DNA from: Synechococcus sp. Tobar12-5m-g
GTDB lineage: Bacteria > Cyanobacteriota > Cyanobacteriia > PCC-6307 > Cyanobiaceae
Length of the DNA stretch: 64,000 nucleotides
NCBI RefSeq assembly: GCF_024345415.1
Contig: NZ_JAGQBB010000002.1
Coordinates: forward strand, 148,399-212,398
Direction of reading: 5' to 3'
Shown: piece after piece, positions 35,614 through 43,472 of the stretch
Numbering within the stretch: the first letter of the stretch is position 1
Layout: each line of letters opens with the position of its first letter
Translations under genes and position numbers: made by a program
The notes under the pieces: generated by a model
Told to the model about the DNA's origin: nothing
What the model saw: only the letters and a program-made list of their open reading frames with translations
Databases searched by the model: none

Positions 35614-36105
35614 GTGTCCCTGTCCATGGCTGCCAGTTCCTCCCCCCGCTCAAGCGAGCCGCTGGCCTCCACCGAGCTGCGCACCTCCCTCCACGGTCGC
35701 GGCCAGCGGCTGACCCCCCAGCGCCAGCGTGTGCTGGGGCTGTTCAAGCGGATCGGCGAAGGCAGCCACCTCAGTGCCGAGGAGGTGCACCAGCGCCTGC
35801 TGGGGGCGGAGCAACGGGTGTCCCTGGCCACGGTGTACCGCAGCCTGCGGCTGCTGAGCTCGATGGAGCTGCTTCGGGAGCTGGAGCTGCCGGAGGGGGG
35901 GCGGCGGTTCGAGCTGGCCAGCGACACCCATCGCGACCATCACCATCTGGTTTGCGTGGGTTGTGGTCGCACCGAGGAATTCGATAGCGCGGCGGTGCTG
36001 GCGGCAGGCGAGCAGGCGGCCGGCGGCCATGGCTTTCGCCTGATTGAATGCGTCCTCAATGTGCGGGCGCTCTGTCCGCGCTGCGCAGCGGAGCCCGCCA
36101 GCTGA
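35614..36105 (+). CDS. Fur-family metalloregulator
   Basis: A 163-residue Fur-superfamily repressor. The winged helix is RLTPQRQRVLGLFKRIGEGSHLSAEEVHQRLL with ATVYRSLRLLSSMELLREL. The C-terminal sensing domain shows RFELASDTHRDHHHLVCVGCGRTEEF with metal-binding histidines and a CxxC pair, and a second pair in ALCPRCA. Whether it is Fur, Zur or PerR cannot be settled from motifs. An internal ATG at 35626 is possible. About 50 bases upstream lies a GCAACTG...GTTGAGAA pattern like that before the Crp-like gene, a candidate autoregulatory site. Confidence 0.9.
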   Translation: MSLSMAASSSPRSSEPLASTELRTSLHGRGQRLTPQRQRVLGLFKRIGEGSHLSAEEVHQRLLGAEQRVSLATVYRSLRLLSSMELLRELELPEGGRRFELASDTHRDHHHLVCVGCGRTEEFDSAAVLAAGEQAAGGHGFRLIECVLNVRALCPRCAAEPAS

Positions 36106-36242
36106 TCGGAATGGAGTCCGGGCTGCGGTGAGGAATCCCGCATTCATTCAGCAGATCTGCTCAATGCATCAACCAAGGCAGCGCAGATCAACGGGTGCAA
36201 CTAACCTAAAAAAGATGAAGAAACCGAATAAGAAGACCTGAC

Positions 36243-37325
36243 ATGCGAATTGCTCAGATTGCGCCCCTTTACGAAAGTGTTCCACCGGCGCGGTATGGAG
36301 GCACCGAACGGGTCGTTCACTACCTCACCGAGGAACTCGTGCGCCGGGGCCATGAAGTCGTCCTGTTCGCCAGTGGTGATTCCCGGACCAGCGCACATCT
36401 CTGTGCCTGTGTGCCCACCGCGCTGCGATCGGCTGGGCACCAGGGGGATCCAACCATCCACGAAGTGATTCAGCTCGACCATGTCGTCGCCCAGTTGGAT
36501 CAGTTCGATATCCTGCACTTTCACGTCGGCCATGTTCATTTTCCGTTGATGAGTCGGCTGGGTCGGCCGCACCTCAGCACCGTCCATGGCCCCTTGACCG
36601 CCCCGCCGCAGGCCGCGCTCTACCGCCACTTCGACCAGCTCCCCTTGGTGTCGATTTCCGATTCCCAACGCCGGCCGGTGCCCGCGGCCAACTGGGTGGG
36701 AACGGTGTATCACGGCCTTCCCACCGATCTGTATCGCCTCCAGGCCGTGCCGCAGAACTACCTGGCCTTCGTGGGCCGCATCTCGCCGGAGAAACGCCTC
36801 GATCGCGCCATCGAGATCGCCAGGGAAGCGGGTCTTCCCCTGAAGGTGGCCGCCAAGGTGGACGCCGCCGATCAGGCCTACTTCCGCGAGCGGATCGAGC
36901 CGCTGCTGCGGGACAACCCCCAGGTGGAGTTCATCGGCGAGGTGGATGATGCCGCCAAGCAGGAGCTGCTCGGCAACGCCCTGGCCCTGCTGTTCCCGAT
37001 CGACTGGCAGGAGCCGTTCGGGCTTGTGATGATCGAGGCCAATGCCTGCGGTACGCCGGTGATCGCCTGGCGCAACGGCTCCACCCCCGAGCTGATCGAC
37101 CACGGGGTCAACGGCTACCTGGTGGAGTCGATCGAGGCGGCCACGGCGGCGGTGCATCGCCTCAACCAGATCGACCGTTGCCGGGTGCGCAGCCACTTCG
37201 AGGTGCGGTTCTCCGCCACCCGCCAAGCCGAAGACTACGAACAGCTTTACCGCCACCTGATCCAGGCGGGCCGCAGCGATTCGCCCGCCCACCGCTCCCG
37301 CCACGCCCCCGTGGCCCATGCCTGA
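36243..37325 (+). CDS. GT4-family glycosyltransferase
   Basis: A 360-residue GT-B glycosyltransferase. The N-terminal MRIAQIAPLYESVPPARYGGTERVVHYLTEELVRRGHEV forms the acceptor lobe. The donor lobe has FVGRISPEKRLDRAIEIA and the EX7E-like EPFGLVMIEANACGTPVIAWRNGSTPELIDHGVNGYLV. The substrate is not evident. It overlaps the following amylo-alpha-1,6-glucosidase by eight bases, a pairing that suggests a shared role in glycogen or compatible-solute sugars. Confidence 0.92.
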   Translation: MRIAQIAPLYESVPPARYGGTERVVHYLTEELVRRGHEVVLFASGDSRTSAHLCACVPTALRSAGHQGDPTIHEVIQLDHVVAQLDQFDILHFHVGHVHFPLMSRLGRPHLSTVHGPLTAPPQAALYRHFDQLPLVSISDSQRRPVPAANWVGTVYHGLPTDLYRLQAVPQNYLAFVGRISPEKRLDRAIEIAREAGLPLKVAAKVDAADQAYFRERIEPLLRDNPQVEFIGEVDDAAKQELLGNALALLFPIDWQEPFGLVMIEANACGTPVIAWRNGSTPELIDHGVNGYLVESIEAATAAVHRLNQIDRCRVRSHFEVRFSATRQAEDYEQLYRHLIQAGRSDSPAHRSRHAPVAHA

Positions 37326-39435
37326 CCAGCTCCCTCCCTTTGTTCTCAAGGACGGGGAAACCTTCGCGATGCTCGACTCCCGGGGCGAGATCTGCCCCGA
37401 GAGCCAGCACGATGCCGGCATCTTCCACCGGGGCGCCCGCCACGTCAGTCGGCTGCAGCTGTTGCTCTGGGACCGTCCGCCGGTGGTGCTCAGCTCCACC
37501 GAACGGGGGGCGGTCGGCCTGCAGGTGAGCCACCTCGCCAATGACGGGGTCGCCTCCCCGGGTCCCGCCGCCATGACGGTGCACCTGGAGCGCAGCACGG
37601 TGCTGACCCCTTCGGCCTGCCTGCAGCAGCTCTGCTTCACCAACGATGGGATGCTGCCGTTGCGGATGCCGCTGACCCTGCGCTTTGACGCCGATTTCTG
37701 CGACATCTTCGAAGTCCGGGGCTACATCCGTACGCAGCATGGGCGGCGGGTGTGCAGCTCCAACCTCTCCGATCTGGAGTGTTCGTACCACGGTCTCGAC
37801 GGGGAGGACCGGGTGACGGTGTTGCGTCTCAGCGCCCCGGTGGGGGAGGTGGGTGAGGGCCATCTCGGTCTGGAGTTGGACCTGGAGCCACGCCAGACCC
37901 AGCGCCTCTGGCTGGTCATGGATTTTCATCCCGGTCCCTCGCCGTTGTCGCCGGAGCGGCACTACGAGCTGGCCCTGGTGGCCACGATCGAGCGCTTCCG
38001 CGAGGCCCGGCGCAGCGCCGCCGCGGTGATCACCGATAACCAGGCCTTCAACAGCTGGTTGATGCGCTCCTTCTCGGACGTGCACCTGCTCTCCAGCACG
38101 GTCGAGGATGGGCTCTATCCCTATGCGGGCGTGCCGTGGTTCAGCTGTCCCTTCGGCCGCGACGGCCTGATCACCGCCCGCCAGATGCTGATGGTGGAGC
38201 CCCGCCTGGCCCGGGGCGTGCTGGGCTACCTGGCCGCCGCCCAGGCGACGAGCGACGATCCTTCCCACGACCAGGAACCCGGCAAGATCCTGCACGAATC
38301 GCGGCTGGGGGAAATGGCCGCCCTCGGCGAGGTGCCCTTCGCCCGTTACTACGGCGCGGTGGATGCCACCCCCCTCTTCCTGATTCTGGCCGGCGACTAC
38401 CTGCGCCGCAGCGATGACCGTGACTTCATCGCCGGCCTGCTGCCTGCCCTTGACGCCGCCATGGCCTGGATCCACAGGGCCGAGCGGCGCAGCGACGATG
38501 GATTTCTTCGCTATCTCTGTTCCGCCCAGGGTGGGCTGCGCAACCAGGGCTGGAAGGATTCCGAGGACGCCGTTCACCATGCCGATGGCCGTCTGGCCGA
38601 GGGCTCGATCGCCCTCTGCGAAGTGCAGGCCTACGCCTACGGCGCCCGCCGCTCCCTGGCGAGGGTGCTGCGGTCCTTCGGCAGGGCCGCCGAAGCCGAG
38701 GTCTTGCTGGAGGAAGCCCAGTCCCTGCGTCAGCGCTTTCACCGGGCCTTCTGGTGCCCGTCGATCGACTCCTATGCCCTTGCCCTCGACGGCAAGGGCG
38801 AGGCCTGCGCCGTGCGCACCTCCAACGCGGGCCATTGCCTCTGGAGCGGAATCGCCACACCGGAGGCGGCGGCCTCGATCGCCCGTCAGTTGTTGTCGCC
38901 GACCAGCTTCAACGGCTGGGGGGTCCGCACCCTCGACGAGCGCGAGGCCCGCTACAACCCGATGAGCTACCACAACGGCTCGGTCTGGCCCCACGACAAT
39001 GCCCTGATCGGCATGGGGCTGGCACGCTACGGCTACCGCTCTGAAGTGCTGCGCATCCTCTCTGGCCTGTTCGACACGGCCAGTGCGTTGTCGTTGTTCC
39101 GGCTGCCGGAGCTGTTCTGCGGCTTTCCGCGCCGGGAGGAGGAGGGGCCCACCTTCTACCCGGTGGCCTGCAGCCCCCAGGCCTGGGCGAGTGGCAGTGT
39201 CTTCGGCCTGCTCGAGGCCGTCACCGGCATGACAATCGAGCGGGACACCGGCAGTGGCCGGGTGCAGGTGAACCTGAGCAATCCCGTTCTGCCCGAGGGC
39301 CTCAACTTGCTGGAGATCAACGGACTGCGGCTTGGGGAGGAGGAGATCGATCTGCAGGTGCACCGCAGCGATCACGATGTCGGCGTGCTGGTGCGCCACC
39401 GCACGCCGGGGGTCGACGTGTTGATCCGGAAGTGA
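37318..39435 (+). CDS. Amylo-alpha-1,6-glucosidase family protein (glycogen debranching-like)
   Basis: A 705-residue protein. The N-terminal beta domain (about residues 1-210; LKDGETFAMLDSRGEICPESQHDAGIFHRGARHVSRLQL) matches the bacterial glycogen-debranching N-terminal fold. The (alpha/alpha)6 catalytic barrel follows, with VPWFSCPFGRDGLITARQMLM (the general-acid region), AMAWIHRAERRSDDGFLRY, GWKDSEDAVHHADGRLAEGSIALCEVQAYAY and NPMSYHNGSVWPHDNALIGMGL. Substrate could be glycogen branches or a smaller glucoside. Translationally coupled to the GT4 gene upstream. Confidence 0.9.
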   Translation: MPDQLPPFVLKDGETFAMLDSRGEICPESQHDAGIFHRGARHVSRLQLLLWDRPPVVLSSTERGAVGLQVSHLANDGVASPGPAAMTVHLERSTVLTPSACLQQLCFTNDGMLPLRMPLTLRFDADFCDIFEVRGYIRTQHGRRVCSSNLSDLECSYHGLDGEDRVTVLRLSAPVGEVGEGHLGLELDLEPRQTQRLWLVMDFHPGPSPLSPERHYELALVATIERFREARRSAAAVITDNQAFNSWLMRSFSDVHLLSSTVEDGLYPYAGVPWFSCPFGRDGLITARQMLMVEPRLARGVLGYLAAAQATSDDPSHDQEPGKILHESRLGEMAALGEVPFARYYGAVDATPLFLILAGDYLRRSDDRDFIAGLLPALDAAMAWIHRAERRSDDGFLRYLCSAQGGLRNQGWKDSEDAVHHADGRLAEGSIALCEVQAYAYGARRSLARVLRSFGRAAEAEVLLEEAQSLRQRFHRAFWCPSIDSYALALDGKGEACAVRTSNAGHCLWSGIATPEAAASIARQLLSPTSFNGWGVRTLDEREARYNPMSYHNGSVWPHDNALIGMGLARYGYRSEVLRILSGLFDTASALSLFRLPELFCGFPRREEEGPTFYPVACSPQAWASGSVFGLLEAVTGMTIERDTGSGRVQVNLSNPVLPEGLNLLEINGLRLGEEEIDLQVHRSDHDVGVLVRHRTPGVDVLIRK

Positions 39436-39581
39436 GGGGGTCGGCCCAGTGGGCGGTGAGGGCAGCCAGAAGGCTGGAGCGATCACCAAGGATTCGGATC
39501 ATGGGGGGCGCCTGCTGGCTGCGGATCTGACCCGCCGACCGATCCGATGGCACAGGTGGTTGTTGCAACTGTCAATTGCTA

Positions 39582-39637
39582 TTGAGAACCACTTGCAAAT
39601 GACTGGGGCGACTGTTTAGATTGCGAGTCATTCGCAA
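39582..39637 (+). promoter_or_regulatory. Iron-box-like and palindromic operator ahead of the Crp-like gene
   Basis: Two elements lie between 39582 and the GTG at 39651. TTGAGAACCACTTGCAA (39582-39598) differs at two positions from TTGAGAATCATTTGCAA, a Fur-box-like pattern. Beyond it, TTGCAAATGACT (39593-39604) and AGTCATTCGCAA (39626-39637) form a 12-bp inverted repeat with one mismatch, and TTGCGA-GTCAT-TCGCAA (39621-39637) is a perfect 6-5-6 palindrome. The last element ends 13 bases before the start codon, where a repressor would block initiation. Confidence 0.5.
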
Positions 39638-39650
39638 CAGTCCTGGTTTC

Positions 39651-40247
39651 GTGAGCTTTCGTTTCCTGCCCGATCGCCCGTCCGTCCCCGTCCGCATGCC
39701 CGCCGGCCAGACGGTGCTGCTCGATCCAGCCAAGCGCCCCAGCGGCAGCTGCCTTGAGGTGCTGGAGGGCATTGCCCGGGTGTATTGCCCCTGCGAGGAA
39801 ACCGAGGGCATGACGCTCGCCTTTCTGCAGGCCGGCGACCAGCTGCGCACCGACCGGCTCTGCAGTGAGGGCGTCTGCGTCGAGGCGCTCACCCCGCTCT
39901 GCTTCCGCAGCGACGCCGAACGGCAGAGCCTCGATGGCTTCGATCCGGTCAACGAATGGACCCTGCAACTGCTCCGCATCCGCCACCTCGGCAGCGCCGA
40001 GCAGCGGCTCCATGCCCTCTTCGGCCTGCTGGTGCGACGCCTGGGGCGGCGCTGCGGCCCCTGGTGTGACCTGCCCTTCCGCCTCACCCACGAGCGCATC
40101 GGTGAGCTGATCGGCACCACCCGGGTCACCACCACGCGGCTGATTTCGCGGATTCGCCAGGCCCGCCTGTTGGAAGCGCCCGCCGGAGAAACGGTGTTGC
40201 GCCTGGCGCCTTCCCTGGTGGAATCAGCGCCGCTGGCGGCGACCTGA
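39651..40247 (+). CDS. Crp/Fnr-type transcriptional regulator
   Basis: A 198-residue regulator from GTG 39651 (TTG 39621 is possible but overlaps the operator palindrome). The N-terminal cupin-like domain reads VPVRMPAGQTVLLDPAKRPSGSCLEVLEGIARVYCPCEETEGMTLAFLQAGDQL. The C-terminal helix-turn-helix is LPFRLTHERIGELIGTTRVTTTRLISRIRQ (about residues 143-170), as in NtcA/Crp proteins. It carries seven or more cysteines, including a CPC pair and a C-x4-C, which could bind a metal or cluster; this is inference. The upstream operator and the nearby fut genes suggest an iron link. Confidence 0.82.
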   Translation: MSFRFLPDRPSVPVRMPAGQTVLLDPAKRPSGSCLEVLEGIARVYCPCEETEGMTLAFLQAGDQLRTDRLCSEGVCVEALTPLCFRSDAERQSLDGFDPVNEWTLQLLRIRHLGSAEQRLHALFGLLVRRLGRRCGPWCDLPFRLTHERIGELIGTTRVTTTRLISRIRQARLLEAPAGETVLRLAPSLVESAPLAAT

Positions 40248-40260
40248 TCCCCAGGAGGCC

Positions 40261-41304
40261 ATGATCCTTCCCCTACTGCTGACCGTGGCAACGGTGGCCG
40301 TGCCCGTGTCGCCGCAGCCCCCCTGGCCCTGCCCGGTGCCGGCCGGATGGGATCTGTTGGCGCAGGCGACCCTGCCCCGTGAGGGCCTCGATGGCCAGCC
40401 CATTGGCGGCTTCTCCGCCGCCGTGGCGGAGCCTCAGCCGGGCCCTGCTGCCGGCCCGATTCTCTGGCTGCTCAGCGATGCTCCCCGGCCCTACCTGCTG
40501 CCGGTGCGGGGGGTGGAGACCATGGGCTCAGCACCCCTGCGCATCGGCCGTCGGGTGCCGTTGACCACGACGGCGGGGGACCCCTTCCCCGATCCCCTCG
40601 ATGGCGAGGGGATGGTGCTGCGGGGCGAAGATCTGTGGATCGTCAGCGAGGGGCGCCGTACGGTGGAGCAACCGGCCCGGCTGCTGCGCTTTGATCGCCG
40701 CAGCGGCCGGCTGCGGGAAGCCCTGGACCTTCCCGAGGACTGGCGCACCGCCCCGGGTCGTGGACTGGGAGCGAATCAGGGCCCTGAATCGCTCACCCTG
40801 CTGCCGCCCGGGTTCGAGTCTTTGCTGGTGGCCGCCGAGCGGCCCCTGCTGCAGGACCGCCCTGGCCAGGTGCGTCTGCTCGCCTTTGGCCCGCTGGCCT
40901 CTGCCCTGGCCCCGACCGGCCAGCCGGCGTTTCGCCCGCTCGGCAGCTTCGATCTGCCCCTGGAGGGCCCCGCCTGGGGCCTCACCGACCTGCTGGCCTG
41001 GCCCGGGGAAGGCGGCCCGGCCGGCCTGCTGGGCCTGATCCGCGGCTACGAAGCCCCGGCGCGCTGGTGGGCGCGGCTGGTGTTGCTGCCACTGCCTGAC
41101 CAGGCTGCAGCGCCCTTGCGGCCGATGCGGCAGTGGGATCTGCTGGCCGCCGGCCTCACCCCGGACAACTGGGAAGGTCTCGCCGCTGGCCCGCCCCTGT
41201 CGGATGGACGACCGACGCTGGTGCTTGTGAGCGACGACAATTTCAACCCCCTCCAGGCCAGCCTGATCGCCCGCGTCGCCCCCCGCTGCGCGTCAACCCC
41301 ATGA
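40261..41304 (+). CDS. Phytase-like esterase family protein (secreted)
   Basis: A 347-residue protein with a short N-terminal hydrophobic signal (LLLTVATVAVPVSP). The body matches the phytase-like beta-propeller esterase family: IGGFSAAVAEPQPGPAAGPILWLLSDA, DPLDGEGMVLRGEDLWIVSEG, RLLRFDRRSGRLREALDLP, NQGPESLTLLPPGFESLLVAAE and NWEGLAAGPPLSDGRPTLVLVSDDN. Its stop overlaps the PhoX-like start by four bases, so both are probably made together as periplasmic phosphate-ester enzymes. Confidence 0.82.
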   Translation: MILPLLLTVATVAVPVSPQPPWPCPVPAGWDLLAQATLPREGLDGQPIGGFSAAVAEPQPGPAAGPILWLLSDAPRPYLLPVRGVETMGSAPLRIGRRVPLTTTAGDPFPDPLDGEGMVLRGEDLWIVSEGRRTVEQPARLLRFDRRSGRLREALDLPEDWRTAPGRGLGANQGPESLTLLPPGFESLLVAAERPLLQDRPGQVRLLAFGPLASALAPTGQPAFRPLGSFDLPLEGPAWGLTDLLAWPGEGGPAGLLGLIRGYEAPARWWARLVLLPLPDQAAAPLRPMRQWDLLAAGLTPDNWEGLAAGPPLSDGRPTLVLVSDDNFNPLQASLIARVAPRCASTP

Positions 41305-43472
41305 ACCTTCGCCGCCGCCAGCTGCTTGCCCTGCTCGGAGTTGGGGCCGGAACCCTGGCCGCTCCCAGCCTGCGGTCATCGGCGGGACCTGGATCGGCCA
41401 GCCAAGGGCCCAGGGCGGCCGCCGCCGCGCTCCCCTTCGAGCCGGTGCTGGCCCCCCTGCCCCTGGCCAGCGATGGCCTGGCGGCCAGCGAGCAGCGGAG
41501 CCGCTATGGCCGCCTCGCCCTCGAGGATCGGGTGGTGGTGCCGGAGGGCTTCCGCGCCGACCTGCTGCTGGCCTGGGGAGATCCGCTTGGTGACAGCCGG
41601 GTGGGCTACAACAACGATTTCCTTGCCCTCACGCCCCAGGGGCCTGAGCGGGCCCTGCTGACGATCAATTTCGAGTACATCAGCGAACGCCCCTGGCTGG
41701 AGGGTTTCGCCCAGGTGGTGGGCCAGCCCCTGCCCTGGTCCGAGCTGGTGACGGCGCTGGCCAGCCGGGGTGGGCGGATTGACTGCACCGCCCTGGCGGC
41801 GGCGGACCCGCTCTGGCCCCTGCTGCGGGGGGTGGCGGACCAGGCCATGACCGACCTGGGCATTGGCGTGGCCACCCTGGCGGCCTCCCCGGGGGGTGGC
41901 TGGGTGCGCAGCGCCGGGCCCCTGGACCGGCGGATCACCGGACTGAGCGGCCTGAGCCGGCCGGAGCAGCGCCTCAAGGTGAGCGGGCCCGCCGCCGCCG
42001 TGTTCCGCCGCAGCCAGCGCCTGGGCTACGACGACGGCCTGGGTGATCGGGTGATCGGCACTTTCGCCAACTGTGCCGGCGGCACGACCCCCTGGGGCAC
42101 CGTTCTGAGTGCCGAGGAAAACTTCCAAAGCCTGGTTTGCGAGCCGGTGTTTGCCGATGGCAGCTCCCAGCACCCCCGCGAGCGGCCCCTGGTCTGCCGC
42201 GAGGGCGACCTGGAGGGCCTCGGCAATGTGTATGGCCTGGCCGGCAACAAGTACGGCTGGATGGTGGAGATCGATCCGGCCGATCGCGCCGATCCGGGCA
42301 CCAAGCACACCGCCCTGGGCCGCTTCCGCCATGAGGCGGTGGCTGTGAAGGCGGTGGAGGGATCTCCCCTGGTGGTCTATTCCGGCGACGACCGTCGCGG
42401 CGGCCATCTCTACCGTTTCGTGAGCGCCGGGGTGGTGCGGGATCCACTCGACCCGCGCAACTCCGCCCTGTTCGGCCAGGGGCGGCTCGAGGTGGCCCGC
42501 TTCAGCGCCGATGGCACCGGCCGCTGGATTCCCCTGCTGCCTTCCACACCACTCGATCCATTCATGCCGTCGGGTTTCGGCGCCGCCGGCCTGCCGGTGC
42601 CGGTGATGCTGCCCAACCCCGACCGGCTGCAGCCCGGTGGGGTCACCTTCACAGCCGATGCGGAGGTGCAGGCCTACGCGCAGCGCTTCCCCAGCCTGAC
42701 GGCGCTGTACCCCGGTGGCGGCGAAGAGCAGCAGGGGGCCATCCTGATCGACGCCCACCTGGCCGCCAATGCGGTGGGGGCCACCCCCACCGCCCGCCCG
42801 GAAGACACGGACCTGGATCCGGTGACGGGCGACCTGCTGATTGCGTTCACCTCCGGCAGCCCGGATGCCGAAGGCGGCGCCGATCCGGCGATGTTCCAGG
42901 GGCCGAATGGGGAAACGAGCTGGCCCCACGGCTTCGTGATGCGGCTCAGCGAGGCCGGGCCGGTGGCCGATGGCCGTTTCCGCTGGCGCATGGTGGTCAC
43001 CGGCGGTGAACCCTGGGCGGGAGGCATGGGCTTCACCAATCCCGACAACCTCGCCCTCGACAAAGCCGGCAACCTCTGGGTGGTGACCGACCGCAGCATG
43101 GGCTCATCAGCCGCTGATTTGTTCGGGAACAACAGTTGCTGGCTGCTGCCCCGCCAGGGGGCCGCCGCTGGCAAGGCCCTTTGCTTTGCCACCGGGCCGA
43201 TGGAATGCGAGCTCTGCGGCCTTGCCCTCGATCCCCAGGAGCGCAGCCTGCTGCTGGCGGTGCAGCACCCCGGGGAAGCCAACGGCATCCACCGGGCCGG
43301 CATGGAGGAATTCCAGGCCTTCACCCTGGTGGATCGTGACGGGGGCCGCTTCTCCCAGCTGCGCCAGGTGCCGCTTGGCTCCAACTGGCCCGCCGGCGCG
43401 CCGGGCCGTCCGCCGCGGCCGGGGGTGGTGGTGATCCGCAGGCTTGATGGCTCAGCGTTGCTGAAGGCCTGA
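41301..43472 (+). CDS. PhoX/DUF839-family protein, Tat-exported
   Basis: A 723-residue protein of the PhoX (DUF839) family, calcium-dependent phosphatases with a beta-propeller. A Tat-like signal begins at once (NLRRRQLLALLGVGAGTLAAPSLR). Recognisable blocks are GYNNDFLALTP, ERALLTINFEYISE, FANCAGGTTPWGTVLSAEENFQSLV, YGWMVEIDPADR, KHTALGRFRHEAVAVKAVEGSPLVVYSGDDRRGGHLYRFVS and NPDNLALDKAGNLWVVTD. The ATG at 41301 overlaps the upstream stop (ATGA). Whether it is alkaline phosphatase or another DUF839 esterase is not decided. Its last 21 bases overlap the convergent futB. Confidence 0.88.
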   Translation: MNLRRRQLLALLGVGAGTLAAPSLRSSAGPGSASQGPRAAAAALPFEPVLAPLPLASDGLAASEQRSRYGRLALEDRVVVPEGFRADLLLAWGDPLGDSRVGYNNDFLALTPQGPERALLTINFEYISERPWLEGFAQVVGQPLPWSELVTALASRGGRIDCTALAAADPLWPLLRGVADQAMTDLGIGVATLAASPGGGWVRSAGPLDRRITGLSGLSRPEQRLKVSGPAAAVFRRSQRLGYDDGLGDRVIGTFANCAGGTTPWGTVLSAEENFQSLVCEPVFADGSSQHPRERPLVCREGDLEGLGNVYGLAGNKYGWMVEIDPADRADPGTKHTALGRFRHEAVAVKAVEGSPLVVYSGDDRRGGHLYRFVSAGVVRDPLDPRNSALFGQGRLEVARFSADGTGRWIPLLPSTPLDPFMPSGFGAAGLPVPVMLPNPDRLQPGGVTFTADAEVQAYAQRFPSLTALYPGGGEEQQGAILIDAHLAANAVGATPTARPEDTDLDPVTGDLLIAFTSGSPDAEGGADPAMFQGPNGETSWPHGFVMRLSEAGPVADGRFRWRMVVTGGEPWAGGMGFTNPDNLALDKAGNLWVVTDRSMGSSAADLFGNNSCWLLPRQGAAAGKALCFATGPMECELCGLALDPQERSLLLAVQHPGEANGIHRAGMEEFQAFTLVDRDGGRFSQLRQVPLGSNWPAGAPGRPPRPGVVVIRRLDGSALLKA

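Noticed and set aside
39317..39568. 83-codon minus-strand frame overlapping the end of the glucosidase gene
   Set aside because: It reads antisense through coding DNA and has Arg/Pro-rich shadow composition.
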